Assembly (NCBI GenBank): GCA_937922925.1
Contig: CALAKU010000058.1
Location: 1 to 33,023, forward strand
Source of the DNA: an uncultured Arenicella sp.
GTDB taxonomy: Bacteria; Pseudomonadota; Gammaproteobacteria; Arenicellales; Arenicellaceae
Reading direction: 5' to 3'
Length of the DNA: 33,023 nucleotides
Below, one piece after another: positions 1 through 7,782 of this stretch. How positions within the stretch are numbered: position 1 is the stretch's first letter; each line of letters starts with the position of its first letter. The notes beneath the pieces were generated by a model. The model was given only the letters and a program-made list of their open reading frames with translations. It had not been told where the DNA came from and did no database searches. Both the position numbers and the translations under genes were made by a program.

Positions 1-1
1 G

Positions 2-79
2 AGCGAGGCCGCGGGTAAGAGCAAGGCCTTGATTGCGCCGATTGTCTTTGACGATAGGCTGATCTCGCATCAGGCATAG
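2..79 (+). CDS. C-terminal end of an unidentified upstream gene (partial)
   Basis: An open frame enters from the left edge and ends at a TAG at 77-79. The last 25 codons read as a plausible protein tail ending in RLISHQA. The other two + strand frames close almost at once. The piece is too short to recognise a family, and it may simply be chance open sequence. It would lie 80 bp upstream of the VOC gene on the same strand, so it could belong to the same transcript. Confidence 0.35.
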   Translation, partial: SEAAGKSKALIAPIVFDDRLISHQA

Positions 80-159
80 TTCAGCATACTCAGCGCCGGT
101 TAGTGATTGGCTATGTCTTTTGCAATCGCGTGGTGCAACACAACCGTTGGTTTACTTGA

Positions 160-1119
160 ATGAATCCTTTAGCTTCTTGGTCGTCTATTACGATTGGTGT
201 TGAAGACTTGGCAGCGGCCCGCGATTTTTGGGTCGAGAATCTCGGCTTTGACGTGGTGCGCTCCCTTGATGGGTCTGATCCCGCCACAGAGTCGCTTTGG
301 GGGCTTAATCCGGGCGACATCGCTAGACAAGTAATAATGTCATCGTCTGAGCTGCAAACTGGATGTTTGCATTTGGTCGAATTTGTGAACCCCGATTCGC
401 CGGTTCGTCAAGGTGCCAATAACTTTGACTTGGTGCCAAAAAATCTAGACGTCTACGTGCACGATTTGCCAGCTAAAGTACAAGGTTTAAAAACCAAGGG
501 TTATAAATTTCGAACGCCGGAACACACTGAATTAACCGCACCGGATGGAACTCGCTTCAGAGAAATTCATTGGCCTATCCACGATCATATTAATCTGGTG
601 CTGCTGGAGATTGTCGATAAGCCAATGCCATTTAATCGGGCGGGGTTTTGTGGCGTTGGGCCGCTGGTTATCACAAGTCGTGACGCGGTGGCCGAAGCTG
701 AATTTTTCAAATCTATGTTCGGTTTAGATTTGCTCAGTGAGAACCACTTTTCTGGCCCAGAAATTGAGGCGGCCATAGGCTTGCCCCAAGGAACCAGTTT
801 GCATATTTTGATTTGTGGTGATCCCGATCACGATTTTGGCAAACTTGAAATCGTAGAGTATCAAGGTGTCCAAGGCGAAGACCTGTATTCGCGCGCTGTT
901 CCTAAGGCATTAGGCCTGCTGCATATTAATTATCAACTAGACGATTCTGATCAGTTTAAGGCGATTTCGTCGCGGCTTACTCCTCTTGCTCCTGGGTTTT
1001 TATCGAACGCCCCTCAGTTTTCGCAGTGCGAGCCAGCCTCAATGCTTTTGGGGGAGGGCTCGGTTCTGCACCTCTCGTCGCCCAGTGGCTTGCGAAGCTT
1101 TATCTACGCTCCGATATAA
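160..1119 (+). CDS. VOC (glyoxalase/dioxygenase fold) family protein, two domains
   Basis: The 319-residue product has two vicinal-oxygen-chelate modules, at about residues 6-150 and 160-315. Each opens with the typical beta-alpha start: VEDLAAARDFWVENLGFDVV in the first, and SRDAVAEAEFFKSMFGLDLL in the second. No signal peptide or membrane segment is seen, so it should be cytoplasmic. VOC proteins include glyoxalase I, extradiol dioxygenases and resistance proteins. The substrate cannot be told here. By eye the first metal-ligand histidine of the usual VOC start is absent in both halves, so a metal-dependent activity is not assured. The ATG at 160 begins the first beta strand almost immediately, and its ribosome binding site is weak. 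The gene lies immediately upstream of the cell-division cluster, which is not its usual neighbour. Confidence 0.8.
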   Translation: MNPLASWSSITIGVEDLAAARDFWVENLGFDVVRSLDGSDPATESLWGLNPGDIARQVIMSSSELQTGCLHLVEFVNPDSPVRQGANNFDLVPKNLDVYVHDLPAKVQGLKTKGYKFRTPEHTELTAPDGTRFREIHWPIHDHINLVLLEIVDKPMPFNRAGFCGVGPLVITSRDAVAEAEFFKSMFGLDLLSENHFSGPEIEAAIGLPQGTSLHILICGDPDHDFGKLEIVEYQGVQGEDLYSRAVPKALGLLHINYQLDDSDQFKAISSRLTPLAPGFLSNAPQFSQCEPASMLLGEGSVLHLSSPSGLRSFIYAPI

Positions 1120-1154
1120 ATTGATCTTTTTCGGGCAATTTATCTTTGATCGAA

Positions 1155-1183
1155 TTAACACAATGTTAATGCTCGCGTATAAT
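1155..1183 (+). promoter_or_regulatory. Distal sigma70-like promoter upstream of mraZ (P1)
   Basis: TTAACA at 1155-1160 (5 of 6 to the -35 consensus) is followed by a 17-bp spacer and a perfect TATAAT at 1178-1183, so transcription should begin near 1190. This is the best-matching promoter in the window. A 7-bp perfect inverted repeat, ATTAACA-CAA-TGTTAAT (1154-1170), covers the -35 box and could be an operator. If active it would give mraZ a leader of about 260 nt. Seen in sequence; activity is inferred. Confidence 0.6.
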
Positions 1184-1233
1184 GGGAGTGGTAAGTTTTT
1201 TTAAAGGATTAAAAATAAAATCTTGGCGAATCT

Positions 1234-1285
1234 ACTTAAAGTAACACTTTAAGTGACGACGCTAAGCTAAGCTCAAAAATGAGCT
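1234..1285 (+). repeat. Two adjacent short inverted repeats in the mraZ leader
   Basis: The first is a perfect 9-bp inverted repeat with a 3-nt loop, ACTTAAAGT-AAC-ACTTTAAGT, at 1234-1254. The second is AGCTC-AAAAAT-GAGCT at 1270-1285, preceded by a short GCTAA tandem repeat at 1261-1270. Neither is followed by a T-run, so these are not standard intrinsic terminators. They lie between the two candidate promoters and would be transcribed only from the distal one. Confidence 0.45.
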
Positions 1286-1324
1286 AAGCCACTGATACAA
1301 AACAGTTTTTTCTGACGATAACGC

Positions 1325-1353
1325 TTGACAGTGATGCCTGACTTAGAGATAGT
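1325..1353 (+). promoter_or_regulatory. Proximal dcw promoter (Pmra-like, P2)
   Basis: A perfect -35 box TTGACA (1325-1330) is followed by a 17-bp spacer and GATAGT (1348-1353, 4 of 6). This predicts a start near 1360, about 90 nt before the mraZ start codon. The position and the overlapping MraZ-type repeats match the known arrangement of the mra promoter in E. coli. Confidence 0.65.
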
Positions 1354-1386
1354 GGCGAAATGTGGGTAATCGTGGGAATTAAGGGC
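1352..1386 (+). promoter_or_regulatory. MraZ-box array (autoregulatory operator)
   Basis: GTGGC at 1352, GTGGG at 1362 and GTGGG at 1372 repeat with an exact 10-bp period, followed by a degenerate AGGGC at 1382. E. coli MraZ is known to bind tandem TGGGN repeats separated by 5-nt spacers. This array has that design and sits over the -10 box and start site of the proximal promoter. Occupancy should repress transcription, so mraZ is probably autorepressed here. Confidence 0.7.
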
Positions 1387-1421
1387 GTAATTAACCCAAA
1401 AAAATCCCGATTTACCCTGAA

Positions 1422-1433
1422 TATCAATTGATA
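1422..1433. repeat. 12-bp perfect palindrome next to the mraZ ribosome binding site
   Basis: TATCAATTGATA is self-complementary over all 12 bases. It abuts the AAGGG (1433-1437) that serves as the likely Shine-Dalgarno sequence for the GTG start at 1450. It could be a protein site. As RNA it has no loop and would be a poor hairpin. Confidence 0.4.
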
Positions 1434-1449
1434 AGGGCAAAACACAGTC

Positions 1450-1905
1450 GTGGCACGAGGCAGTAATCACATCAGCGTGGATGCAAAGGGTCGTATGTCG
1501 ATACCGACCAAGCTTCGTGACGCCCTAAATAATGCAGCCCAAGGACGGCTTGTGGTGACTGCTAGCCCCAGTGATCGATGCTTGCTGCTCTATACGGCCG
1601 ACGCTTGGGATGTGGTCGAACAAAAAATCACCTCGCTCCCGTCTTTGAATAATCAAACTCGTCAACTTAAACGTATGCTGATTGGGCATGCTGACGATTG
1701 CGCAATGGATGCCAGTGGCCGAATTCTGCTTCCCGCTCAATTGCGTGAATACGCTTACGTAGACCGCAAGGCCGTTTTGGTTGGCCAAGGCGGCAATTAC
1801 GAAATCTGGGATGAAGCGCATTGGTTGGCGCAACGAGAAAATATGTTGTCCATGGAACTGGATGAAGCCAATTTGCCCGACGAGCTGCGCTCGTTATCCT
1901 TCTAG
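1450..1905 (+). CDS. mraZ: Transcriptional regulator MraZ
   Basis: The 151-residue product (E. coli MraZ is 152) has two SpoVT-AbrB-type half-domains. The signature DAKGRMSIP is near residue 12 and DASGRILLP near residue 82; this duplicated DxxGRxxxP pattern is diagnostic. MraZ forms a ring-shaped oligomer that binds tandem TGGG repeats in its own promoter and controls the dcw operon. The GTG start is chosen because it puts the MxRG N-terminus in the same register as the family. AAGGG at 1433-1437 is the probable ribosome binding site. It is the first gene of the division cluster, and rsmH follows 9 bp later. The MraZ boxes upstream point to autoregulation. Confidence 0.97.
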   Translation: MARGSNHISVDAKGRMSIPTKLRDALNNAAQGRLVVTASPSDRCLLLYTADAWDVVEQKITSLPSLNNQTRQLKRMLIGHADDCAMDASGRILLPAQLREYAYVDRKAVLVGQGGNYEIWDEAHWLAQRENMLSMELDEANLPDELRSLSF

Positions 1906-1914
1906 GGTCATCAC

Positions 1915-2880
1915 ATGTCCAGTGTCGATACTCACATACCTGTCCTAGAGAGAGAGGCGCTCGACGCATTGAATCTGCGCGAGGGCGGTGTTTACGCCGA
2001 TCTAACCTTAGGGCGAGCGGGGCACGCGCAGGCGATTTGCCAACGCATTGGGTCTGAAGGTCGTTTATACGCGTTCGACCGCGACCGAGCAGCCATTGAC
2101 GCTGCCGAGGCTGTGTTTAAAGGCGATACGCGCGTGACGCTAATTCATCGCGACTTTGCGCAGTTTAAATACGCGCTGAGTTTGCATCCTGATGTGACTC
2201 ACATTGACGGCGTGTTGCTTGACTTGGGCGTGTCGTCGCCGCAATTAGATAACGCAGAGCGAGGCTTCAGTTTTCAGCGCGATGGCGACTTGGACATGCG
2301 CATGGACACCTCACAGGGCGAGAGTGCGGCTCAATGGTTGGCGCGAGTCGATGAGGCCGATTTAGTTAAGGTGCTGTTTGAGTTTGGTGAAGAGCGGTTT
2401 GCTCGGCGCATTGCGCGCGCCATTGTAGTAGAGCGAGAAGTCACCTCGATCAATAGCACATTGCAATTGGCGGCCTTGGTTGCCAAAGCCATTCCCAAGA
2501 AAGATAAAAACAAGCATCCGGCGACTCGCACGTTTCAAGCGATACGCATCAAGGTGAATCAGGAGTTGGATCAAATCAGCTCAGTATTGCCTCAAATAGT
2601 AGAAAAGCTGAGCGAAGGCGGTCGTTTAGTAGTGATTAGCTTTCACTCCTTAGAAGACCGTCTGGTGAAGCGATTTATCCGTGATTTATCGACGCCGAAT
2701 TTGCCGCCGCGACACATTCCAGTTAGTGAAGAAGCCTATCAAACGCCGTTAAAAGCCCTTGGCCGAGCAATAAAGCCAAGCGCTGATGAGGTGTCGAAAA
2801 ATCCGCGAGCACGCAGTTCGGTGTTACGAGTGGCGCAGCGAACCAGTCTGCCGTATTCGGCTGAGGTGAGTCATGCCTAA
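1915..2880 (+). CDS. rsmH: 16S rRNA (cytosine1402-N4)-methyltransferase RsmH (MraW)
   Basis: The 321-residue product (E. coli 313) uses S-adenosylmethionine to methylate N4 of C1402 in the ribosomal decoding centre. Family motifs are present in order: HIPVLEREALDAL at the N-terminus, the SAM-binding YADLTLGRAGHA segment, LLDLGVSSPQLD near residue 102, RGFSFQRDGDLDMRMD, RTFQAIRIKVNQEL near residue 205, and VVISFHSLEDRLVKRF near residue 240. It is a soluble cytoplasmic enzyme. It overlaps ftsL by 8 bp, consistent with translational coupling within the cluster. Confidence 0.97.
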   Translation: MSSVDTHIPVLEREALDALNLREGGVYADLTLGRAGHAQAICQRIGSEGRLYAFDRDRAAIDAAEAVFKGDTRVTLIHRDFAQFKYALSLHPDVTHIDGVLLDLGVSSPQLDNAERGFSFQRDGDLDMRMDTSQGESAAQWLARVDEADLVKVLFEFGEERFARRIARAIVVEREVTSINSTLQLAALVAKAIPKKDKNKHPATRTFQAIRIKVNQELDQISSVLPQIVEKLSEGGRLVVISFHSLEDRLVKRFIRDLSTPNLPPRHIPVSEEAYQTPLKALGRAIKPSADEVSKNPRARSSVLRVAQRTSLPYSAEVSHA

Positions 2881-3181
2881 GCGAGTATTCGTATCTTTAT
2901 TGATTGCCGTGTTAGTCAGTTCGCTGTTTGTCATCAATGTGCGCCACCAGCATCGCGTGGCCTATATGACGTATCAAAAGCAAGAGACCCAGCGCGATGC
3001 ACTCAATGATGAGTGGGGCCAGCTTTTGGTTGAAGAAAATGTGTGGGCATCGGCGCACCGCATTGAAAAGCATGCTGGCGAGCGTTTGTCTATGCGGGCG
3101 CCTTTAAAAAAGGAAATTCAAATTATTGGTCGTGACCAAAATGCAGAACAGATAGCGGGAGTAGGCGATGCCGCGCGCTAA
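2873..3181 (+). CDS. ftsL: Cell division protein FtsL
   Basis: This small bitopic protein of 102 residues (E. coli 121) has a short basic N-terminus (MPKR) and one membrane segment at about residues 5-23. A periplasmic helical, coiled-coil-like region follows, rich in E, Q and R, ending near HAGERLSMRAP. FtsL pairs with FtsB and FtsQ and relays the activation signal to FtsW-FtsI. Sequence conservation is low in this family, so the call rests on size, topology and its place between rsmH and ftsI. A strong GAGGTGAG ribosome binding site precedes the ATG, which overlaps the rsmH stop in ATGCCTAA. Confidence 0.92.
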   Translation: MPKRVFVSLLIAVLVSSLFVINVRHQHRVAYMTYQKQETQRDALNDEWGQLLVEENVWASAHRIEKHAGERLSMRAPLKKEIQIIGRDQNAEQIAGVGDAAR

Positions 3182-4952
3182 GCTTGCTGCAAACTCGAAA
3201 CGCAACAACGACATTGTGGTGCCGGTGAATAGTTGGCGCTATCGTTTTGTGGCCAGTGTGTTTGGCCTAATGTTTTTGGCATTGGCCGGGCGCGCCGTTT
3301 ACCTGCAAATCATCGATAACGACTATTTGCAGTCTCAAGGAGACGCCCGCTATTTGCGAGTGCAAAAAACACCGCCAACGCGTGGAGTGATCAGCGATCG
3401 CAATGGTCAGCCCTTGGCAATCAGTACGCCGGTGGATTCGATATGGATGCATCCAGCGACGATCTTAAAGCAGCAGAATGAATACAGTTATGCCCAGCTA
3501 AGTAAATTGCTGGGAATATCTCGAAGCAGCTTGTTAAAAAAGGCAGAGCAACGCAAGACCCGCGAGTTTGTCTATTTAAAGCGGCATCTGCCGCCGCAAG
3601 TGGCTAACAAAATATTAGCCTTGAACGTGCCCGGCATTAATAGTGTGCGCGAGTACAAAAGGTACTACCCCGCTGGGCCAGTGGCAGGCCACGTGGTGGG
3701 TTTCACCAATATTGATAACGAAGGTCAAGAGGGCCTCGAGTTGGCGCACAACTCATCGTTAAAAGGCCAAGCGGGCAGAACCTTGGTGATGCGCGACAAG
3801 GTGGGTCATGTTGTTGACTACGTAGAGCAAAAAGCGCGAGTTCGTCATGGTGAAGACGTGCGTTTGAGTTTGGATGCGCGCATTCAATATCTGGCGTATC
3901 GCCACTTGCACGCCGCCGTGAAAAAGAACAAGGCGGCATCAGCGTCGTTAGTAGCATTGGATGCCAAAACCGGCGAAGTATTGGCCATGGTCAGTATGCC
4001 CGATTTTAACCCTAATGATAGAAGCGACCTGAAAAGCAGCCGATTCCGAAATCGTTCTATAACCGATTCGTTTGAGCCAGGTTCAACCGTCAAGCCTTTT
4101 ACTGTCGCCATGGCGTTGGAGGACGGTGTCATTGAGGCAGATACCCCAGTGGATACTGAAAAAGGCTTTTTCTATATTGGCCGCAGCCGCATTAACGACA
4201 CCAAGCCTCATGGCGTGGTTAGCGTCTCCGAGGTAATACAGAAGTCGAGCAATATTGGGTCAGCCAAAATTGCCATGATGCTGTCCGCGCGCGATTTATA
4301 CGACACCTATAGGCAGCTTGGCTTTGGCAGTACCAATGATTTGATTATTCCCGGCGAGCAGAAAGGCATTTTAACCAAGCGCCGACAATGGCGGCCGATT
4401 GAGCACGCCACCATGAGCTATGGTTATGGCTTGTCGGTGAATACTTTGCAACTAGCTCGAGCGTATCAAGCAATTGCCAATGATGGCGTGTTGATGCCGG
4501 TTAGTTTGACGCCTCTGTCTTCGTCAGAAGTCGCTTCCTCATCCAAAGGCAAGCGAGTCTTCTCTGAAAAGGTAGCGCGCGATGTTACCGCGATGCTTGA
4601 GTTGGCGGTTGGTGCTGACGGCACCGCACCGCAAGCGCAAGTGGATCAATATCGAGTTGGTGGTAAAACGGGTACTGCGCACAAAGTGATTGATGGACAG
4701 TATCAAGACGACAAATATTTGTCTTTGTTTGCTGGCTTTGCGCCAATTAGCGACCCAGAAATTGTCTTAGTGGTGTGTATTGATGACCCACAAGGGATTG
4801 ACTACTACGGAGGCTTGGTTGCAGCGCCGGTGTTCTCTAAAGTGATGGCGGGCGCATTAAGGTTTCGAGATGTCGTGCCTGATGCGATGGATGCGATTGA
4901 AACACCGAGAGAGCTAATGATTACGCGCCCGGTAGCAGGACTGCAACCATGA
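3168..4952 (+). CDS. ftsI: Peptidoglycan D,D-transpeptidase FtsI (PBP3)
   Basis: The 594-residue class B penicillin-binding protein (E. coli 588) cross-links septal peptidoglycan in the periplasm as partner of FtsW. It has a cytoplasmic N-terminus, one membrane anchor at about residues 26-46, a pedestal domain (TRGVISDRNGQPLAIS near residue 71), and a transpeptidase domain. Active-site motifs are intact: S306-TVK (SxxK, nucleophile Ser306), SSN at 360-362 and KTG at 500-502. The spacing matches E. coli PBP3. The ATG is preceded by GGGAG and overlaps ftsL by 14 bp. Its stop overlaps murE by 4 bp. Confidence 0.97.
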   Translation: MPRAKLAANSKRNNDIVVPVNSWRYRFVASVFGLMFLALAGRAVYLQIIDNDYLQSQGDARYLRVQKTPPTRGVISDRNGQPLAISTPVDSIWMHPATILKQQNEYSYAQLSKLLGISRSSLLKKAEQRKTREFVYLKRHLPPQVANKILALNVPGINSVREYKRYYPAGPVAGHVVGFTNIDNEGQEGLELAHNSSLKGQAGRTLVMRDKVGHVVDYVEQKARVRHGEDVRLSLDARIQYLAYRHLHAAVKKNKAASASLVALDAKTGEVLAMVSMPDFNPNDRSDLKSSRFRNRSITDSFEPGSTVKPFTVAMALEDGVIEADTPVDTEKGFFYIGRSRINDTKPHGVVSVSEVIQKSSNIGSAKIAMMLSARDLYDTYRQLGFGSTNDLIIPGEQKGILTKRRQWRPIEHATMSYGYGLSVNTLQLARAYQAIANDGVLMPVSLTPLSSSEVASSSKGKRVFSEKVARDVTAMLELAVGADGTAPQAQVDQYRVGGKTGTAHKVIDGQYQDDKYLSLFAGFAPISDPEIVLVVCIDDPQGIDYYGGLVAAPVFSKVMAGALRFRDVVPDAMDAIETPRELMITRPVAGLQP

Positions 4953-6394
4953 AGACATTAGCCCAATTGCTGTCCGTTGTTGGCCATACGAGCGAACACG
5001 ATACTCAAATAGACAGCTTAAGTTTGGATAGCCGTAAAGTGCAAACGGGTGGCTTATTCTTCGCCTATCCGGGGTCGGTCGTCGATGGGCGAGATTACAT
5101 TCACGCTGCAATTGGCGCTGGCGCAGCGGCCATTGTTTATGATCCGCAGGGCTATCAATTGCCTGCCGATTTAAACGTGATTGCCGTGGCGGTAGATGCC
5201 TTGCAATCTAAAGTCGGCTTAATAGCCGCCGAATTTTACGGGCAGCCGTCTAGCCAGCTTCAAGTGTTTGGTGTTACCGGCACCAACGGAAAGACCACTT
5301 GTTGTACCTTGTTTGTGCAGGCCTTTGAAGCCATGGGTTTGAAGGCCGCCATGATGGGCACCTTAGGCAACGGTCGTTTAGGCGAACTCGATAAAGCCGG
5401 CCAAACCACGCCAGACCCGATCAGCGTCCAGCGGGCATTACGAGGTTACGCCGACGCAGGCGTAACGCAAGTTTGCATGGAAGTGTCTTCGCACGCACTC
5501 GATCAGGGTCGTGTTGCCGGCGTCGACTTTTACGCCACCTTGTTTACTAACTTAAGCCATGACCATTTGGATTATCACGGCGACATGACGGCCTATCGAC
5601 AAGCCAAGCAGCGTTTGTTCGCTGAGTACAATGCCGAACTCTCGGTAATCAATGTCGCCGATCCGGCGGGCCAGATTTTCTTTGATACTGCATTGGCCGC
5701 CTTTACCGTGGGCTTTGGCGTTGGTGGCGACGTTTGGGTTGACGAGGCGCGACTTACCGAGACAGGCATTCACTTGGTGATCGAAGGCAATGGCGTGGAA
5801 TTTGAGCTGTCGACGCCCTTAATCGGTGAAGTGAATGTGCCTAATATCGAACTGTTGGTAGCAAGCTTGTTAGCGCTCAGTACTCCGCTCGAGCAAATCG
5901 TCGAGATAGGCAAAAATTTAAGGCCAGCCCCAGGTCGTATGGAGCTTTATCGAGGTAAGAAAACGGCCAGTGTCGTGGTTGATTATGCGCACACGCCGGA
6001 TGCTTTAGACAAAGCCCTCAGATCAGTCAGGGCTCATTGCCGGGGCCAGCTTTGGTGCGTGTTTGGTTGCGGTGGCGATCGCGATAAAGCCAAGCGAGAG
6101 GTGATGGGCCAGCTCGCAAGTCAACTTGCTGACAAAGTCATTGTTACCAATGACAATCCTCGCTCGGAAGCGCCGGAGCAGATCGCTCAAGACATCGCTA
6201 AGGGTATTTCTGGGGGCTACGAACTCATCCTAAGTCGCGCCGAGGCGATTGATTTCGCGCTTTCAAATGCACAAATCCAAGATTGGATATTGCTAGCAGG
6301 CAAGGGCCACGAAACCACGCAGGAAATAGGCGAGCAGGTACTCGAATTTTCTGACCGACAATTTGTAGCACAACGCTTGGGAGTTGCCGCATGA
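4949..6394 (+). CDS. murE: UDP-MurNAc-L-Ala-D-Glu:meso-diaminopimelate ligase MurE
   Basis: This cytoplasmic Mur ligase (481 residues) adds the third residue of the peptidoglycan stem peptide using ATP. The P-loop GTNGKTT lies at residues 111-117, and the EVSSHALDQGR segment is conserved. The substrate-selecting motif DNPR at 402-405 is the form known from meso-diaminopimelate-specific enzymes; lysine-adding enzymes differ there. This predicts meso-DAP peptidoglycan. The start overlaps the ftsI stop in ATGA, and the stop overlaps murF in the same way. Confidence 0.97.
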   Translation: MKTLAQLLSVVGHTSEHDTQIDSLSLDSRKVQTGGLFFAYPGSVVDGRDYIHAAIGAGAAAIVYDPQGYQLPADLNVIAVAVDALQSKVGLIAAEFYGQPSSQLQVFGVTGTNGKTTCCTLFVQAFEAMGLKAAMMGTLGNGRLGELDKAGQTTPDPISVQRALRGYADAGVTQVCMEVSSHALDQGRVAGVDFYATLFTNLSHDHLDYHGDMTAYRQAKQRLFAEYNAELSVINVADPAGQIFFDTALAAFTVGFGVGGDVWVDEARLTETGIHLVIEGNGVEFELSTPLIGEVNVPNIELLVASLLALSTPLEQIVEIGKNLRPAPGRMELYRGKKTASVVVDYAHTPDALDKALRSVRAHCRGQLWCVFGCGGDRDKAKREVMGQLASQLADKVIVTNDNPRSEAPEQIAQDIAKGISGGYELILSRAEAIDFALSNAQIQDWILLAGKGHETTQEIGEQVLEFSDRQFVAQRLGVAA

Positions 6395-7782
6395 TGCGTT
6401 TATCCCACGTTGTTGATGCCGTAGGCGGCCAACTGATTGGCAATGATTGTCAAATTGACGACGTCTTTACCGATACTCGTCAACCCATGCCCAATGGTTT
6501 GTTTATCGCTTTGTCTGGTGACAATTTTGATGCGCATGACTTTGTTGATGCGGCTTTTGCTGGCGGTGCAAAAGCGGTGCTCGTTGAGAGAATGGTCGAC
6601 ACCGATTTGCCGCAAGTGCTGGTAGACGACTCACGCCGTGCCTTACTCGACCTAGCCACATGGTGGCGCACACAATTTTCGATTCCTGTGATTGGCGTCA
6701 CTGGTAGCGTGGGTAAAACCACCGTCAAAGACATGTTGGCGTGCATCATGAGTGAAATTGGCGAAGGGATCGCGACCCAGGGTAACCTCAATAATGAGAT
6801 CGGCGTACCCCTTACTTTGTTAAGGTTACGTTCTCATCACCTATACGCGGTGATCGAGATGGGCATGAATCACGCTGGCGAAATTTCGAGATTAACGCGC
6901 GCAGCGCAACCCACTGTCGCCTTAGTGAACAACGCTGCTGCTGCACATTTAGAAGGTTTGGGATCGGTCGCAGCCGTAGCCAAAGCGAAAGGAGAAATAT
7001 TCGAAGGTTTAGCCGACGACGGAGTGGCTTTGATTAACGCCGACGACGACTACGCCGATCTCTGGCGAGAGCTTGCAGGAAATTACCAACAACTGGCATT
7101 TGGTTTACAAAATCAACAGGGCTTTACCGCCAGCTACAAAGCTCTTGAGCAGAACACATTTATACAGATCAGCGGCCCGCAATTTGATCTTGAATTAACG
7201 CTCTCAGCGCCCGCTATTAAGGCCAAGCACAATGTCGCAAATGCGCTCGCTGCCGTGGTCGCTGCACATGCGGCCGGGGTTTCGAAAGCTGATATTGCGA
7301 CGGGCCTGACTAAGTTTTCTCCTGCTAAAGGGCGGCTTAACATCGAAAACATTGGTGGCGTCGATTTGATTGACGACAGCTACAACGCTAACCCTGAATC
7401 CATGCGTGCAGCAATCAATGTGTTGGCCGCGTACCCCTCATCAACGTTAATCGTTGGCGATATGGGGGAGTTGGGCGATGCGGTGCACGATGCGCATCAG
7501 GAAGTGGGTGCCTACGCAAGTGCACAAGGTGTCTCTCGAATGCTGGCTTGCGGCGAGTACGCCGGCCTTGCAGTCAGTCAATTTGAGCGACCTGCCGAGA
7601 GTTATCTGGGGCAAGAAGAATTAATTTCCGATCTGCCGAAGACCTTGAATCTCGAAGATCCAACGCGAGCGATTTTAGTTAAAGGGTCGCGCTCAGCCCG
7701 CATGGAGCAAGTAGTGCAAGCGGCCCGTGAGCTGTTGTCATCGCGCGAATCAAACCTCAGCGAGGTGACGAATGCTGTATGA
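6391..7782 (+). CDS. murF: UDP-MurNAc-tripeptide:D-alanyl-D-alanine ligase MurF
   Basis: The 463-residue Mur ligase completes the cytoplasmic precursor UDP-MurNAc-pentapeptide by adding the D-Ala-D-Ala made by Ddl. Motifs: P-loop GSVGKTT at about residues 105-111, the family segment [22 protein letters not shown], and [11 protein letters not shown] in the C-terminal domain. Two ATG codons in tandem (6391 and 6394) could both serve as start; the first gives a 4-bp overlap with murE. The 3' end overlaps mraY by 11 bp. Confidence 0.97.
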   Translation: MMRLSHVVDAVGGQLIGNDCQIDDVFTDTRQPMPNGLFIALSGDNFDAHDFVDAAFAGGAKAVLVERMVDTDLPQVLVDDSRRALLDLATWWRTQFSIPVIGVTGSVGKTTVKDMLACIMSEIGEGIATQGNLNNEIGVPLTLLRLRSHHLYAVIEMGMNHAGEISRLTRAAQPTVALVNNAAAAHLEGLGSVAAVAKAKGEIFEGLADDGVALINADDDYADLWRELAGNYQQLAFGLQNQQGFTASYKALEQNTFIQISGPQFDLELTLSAPAIKAKHNVANALAAVVAAHAAGVSKADIATGLTKFSPAKGRLNIENIGGVDLIDDSYNANPESMRAAINVLAAYPSSTLIVGDMGELGDAVHDAHQEVGAYASAQGVSRMLACGEYAGLAVSQFERPAESYLGQEELISDLPKTLNLEDPTRAILVKGSRSARMEQVVQAARELLSSRESNLSEVTNAV

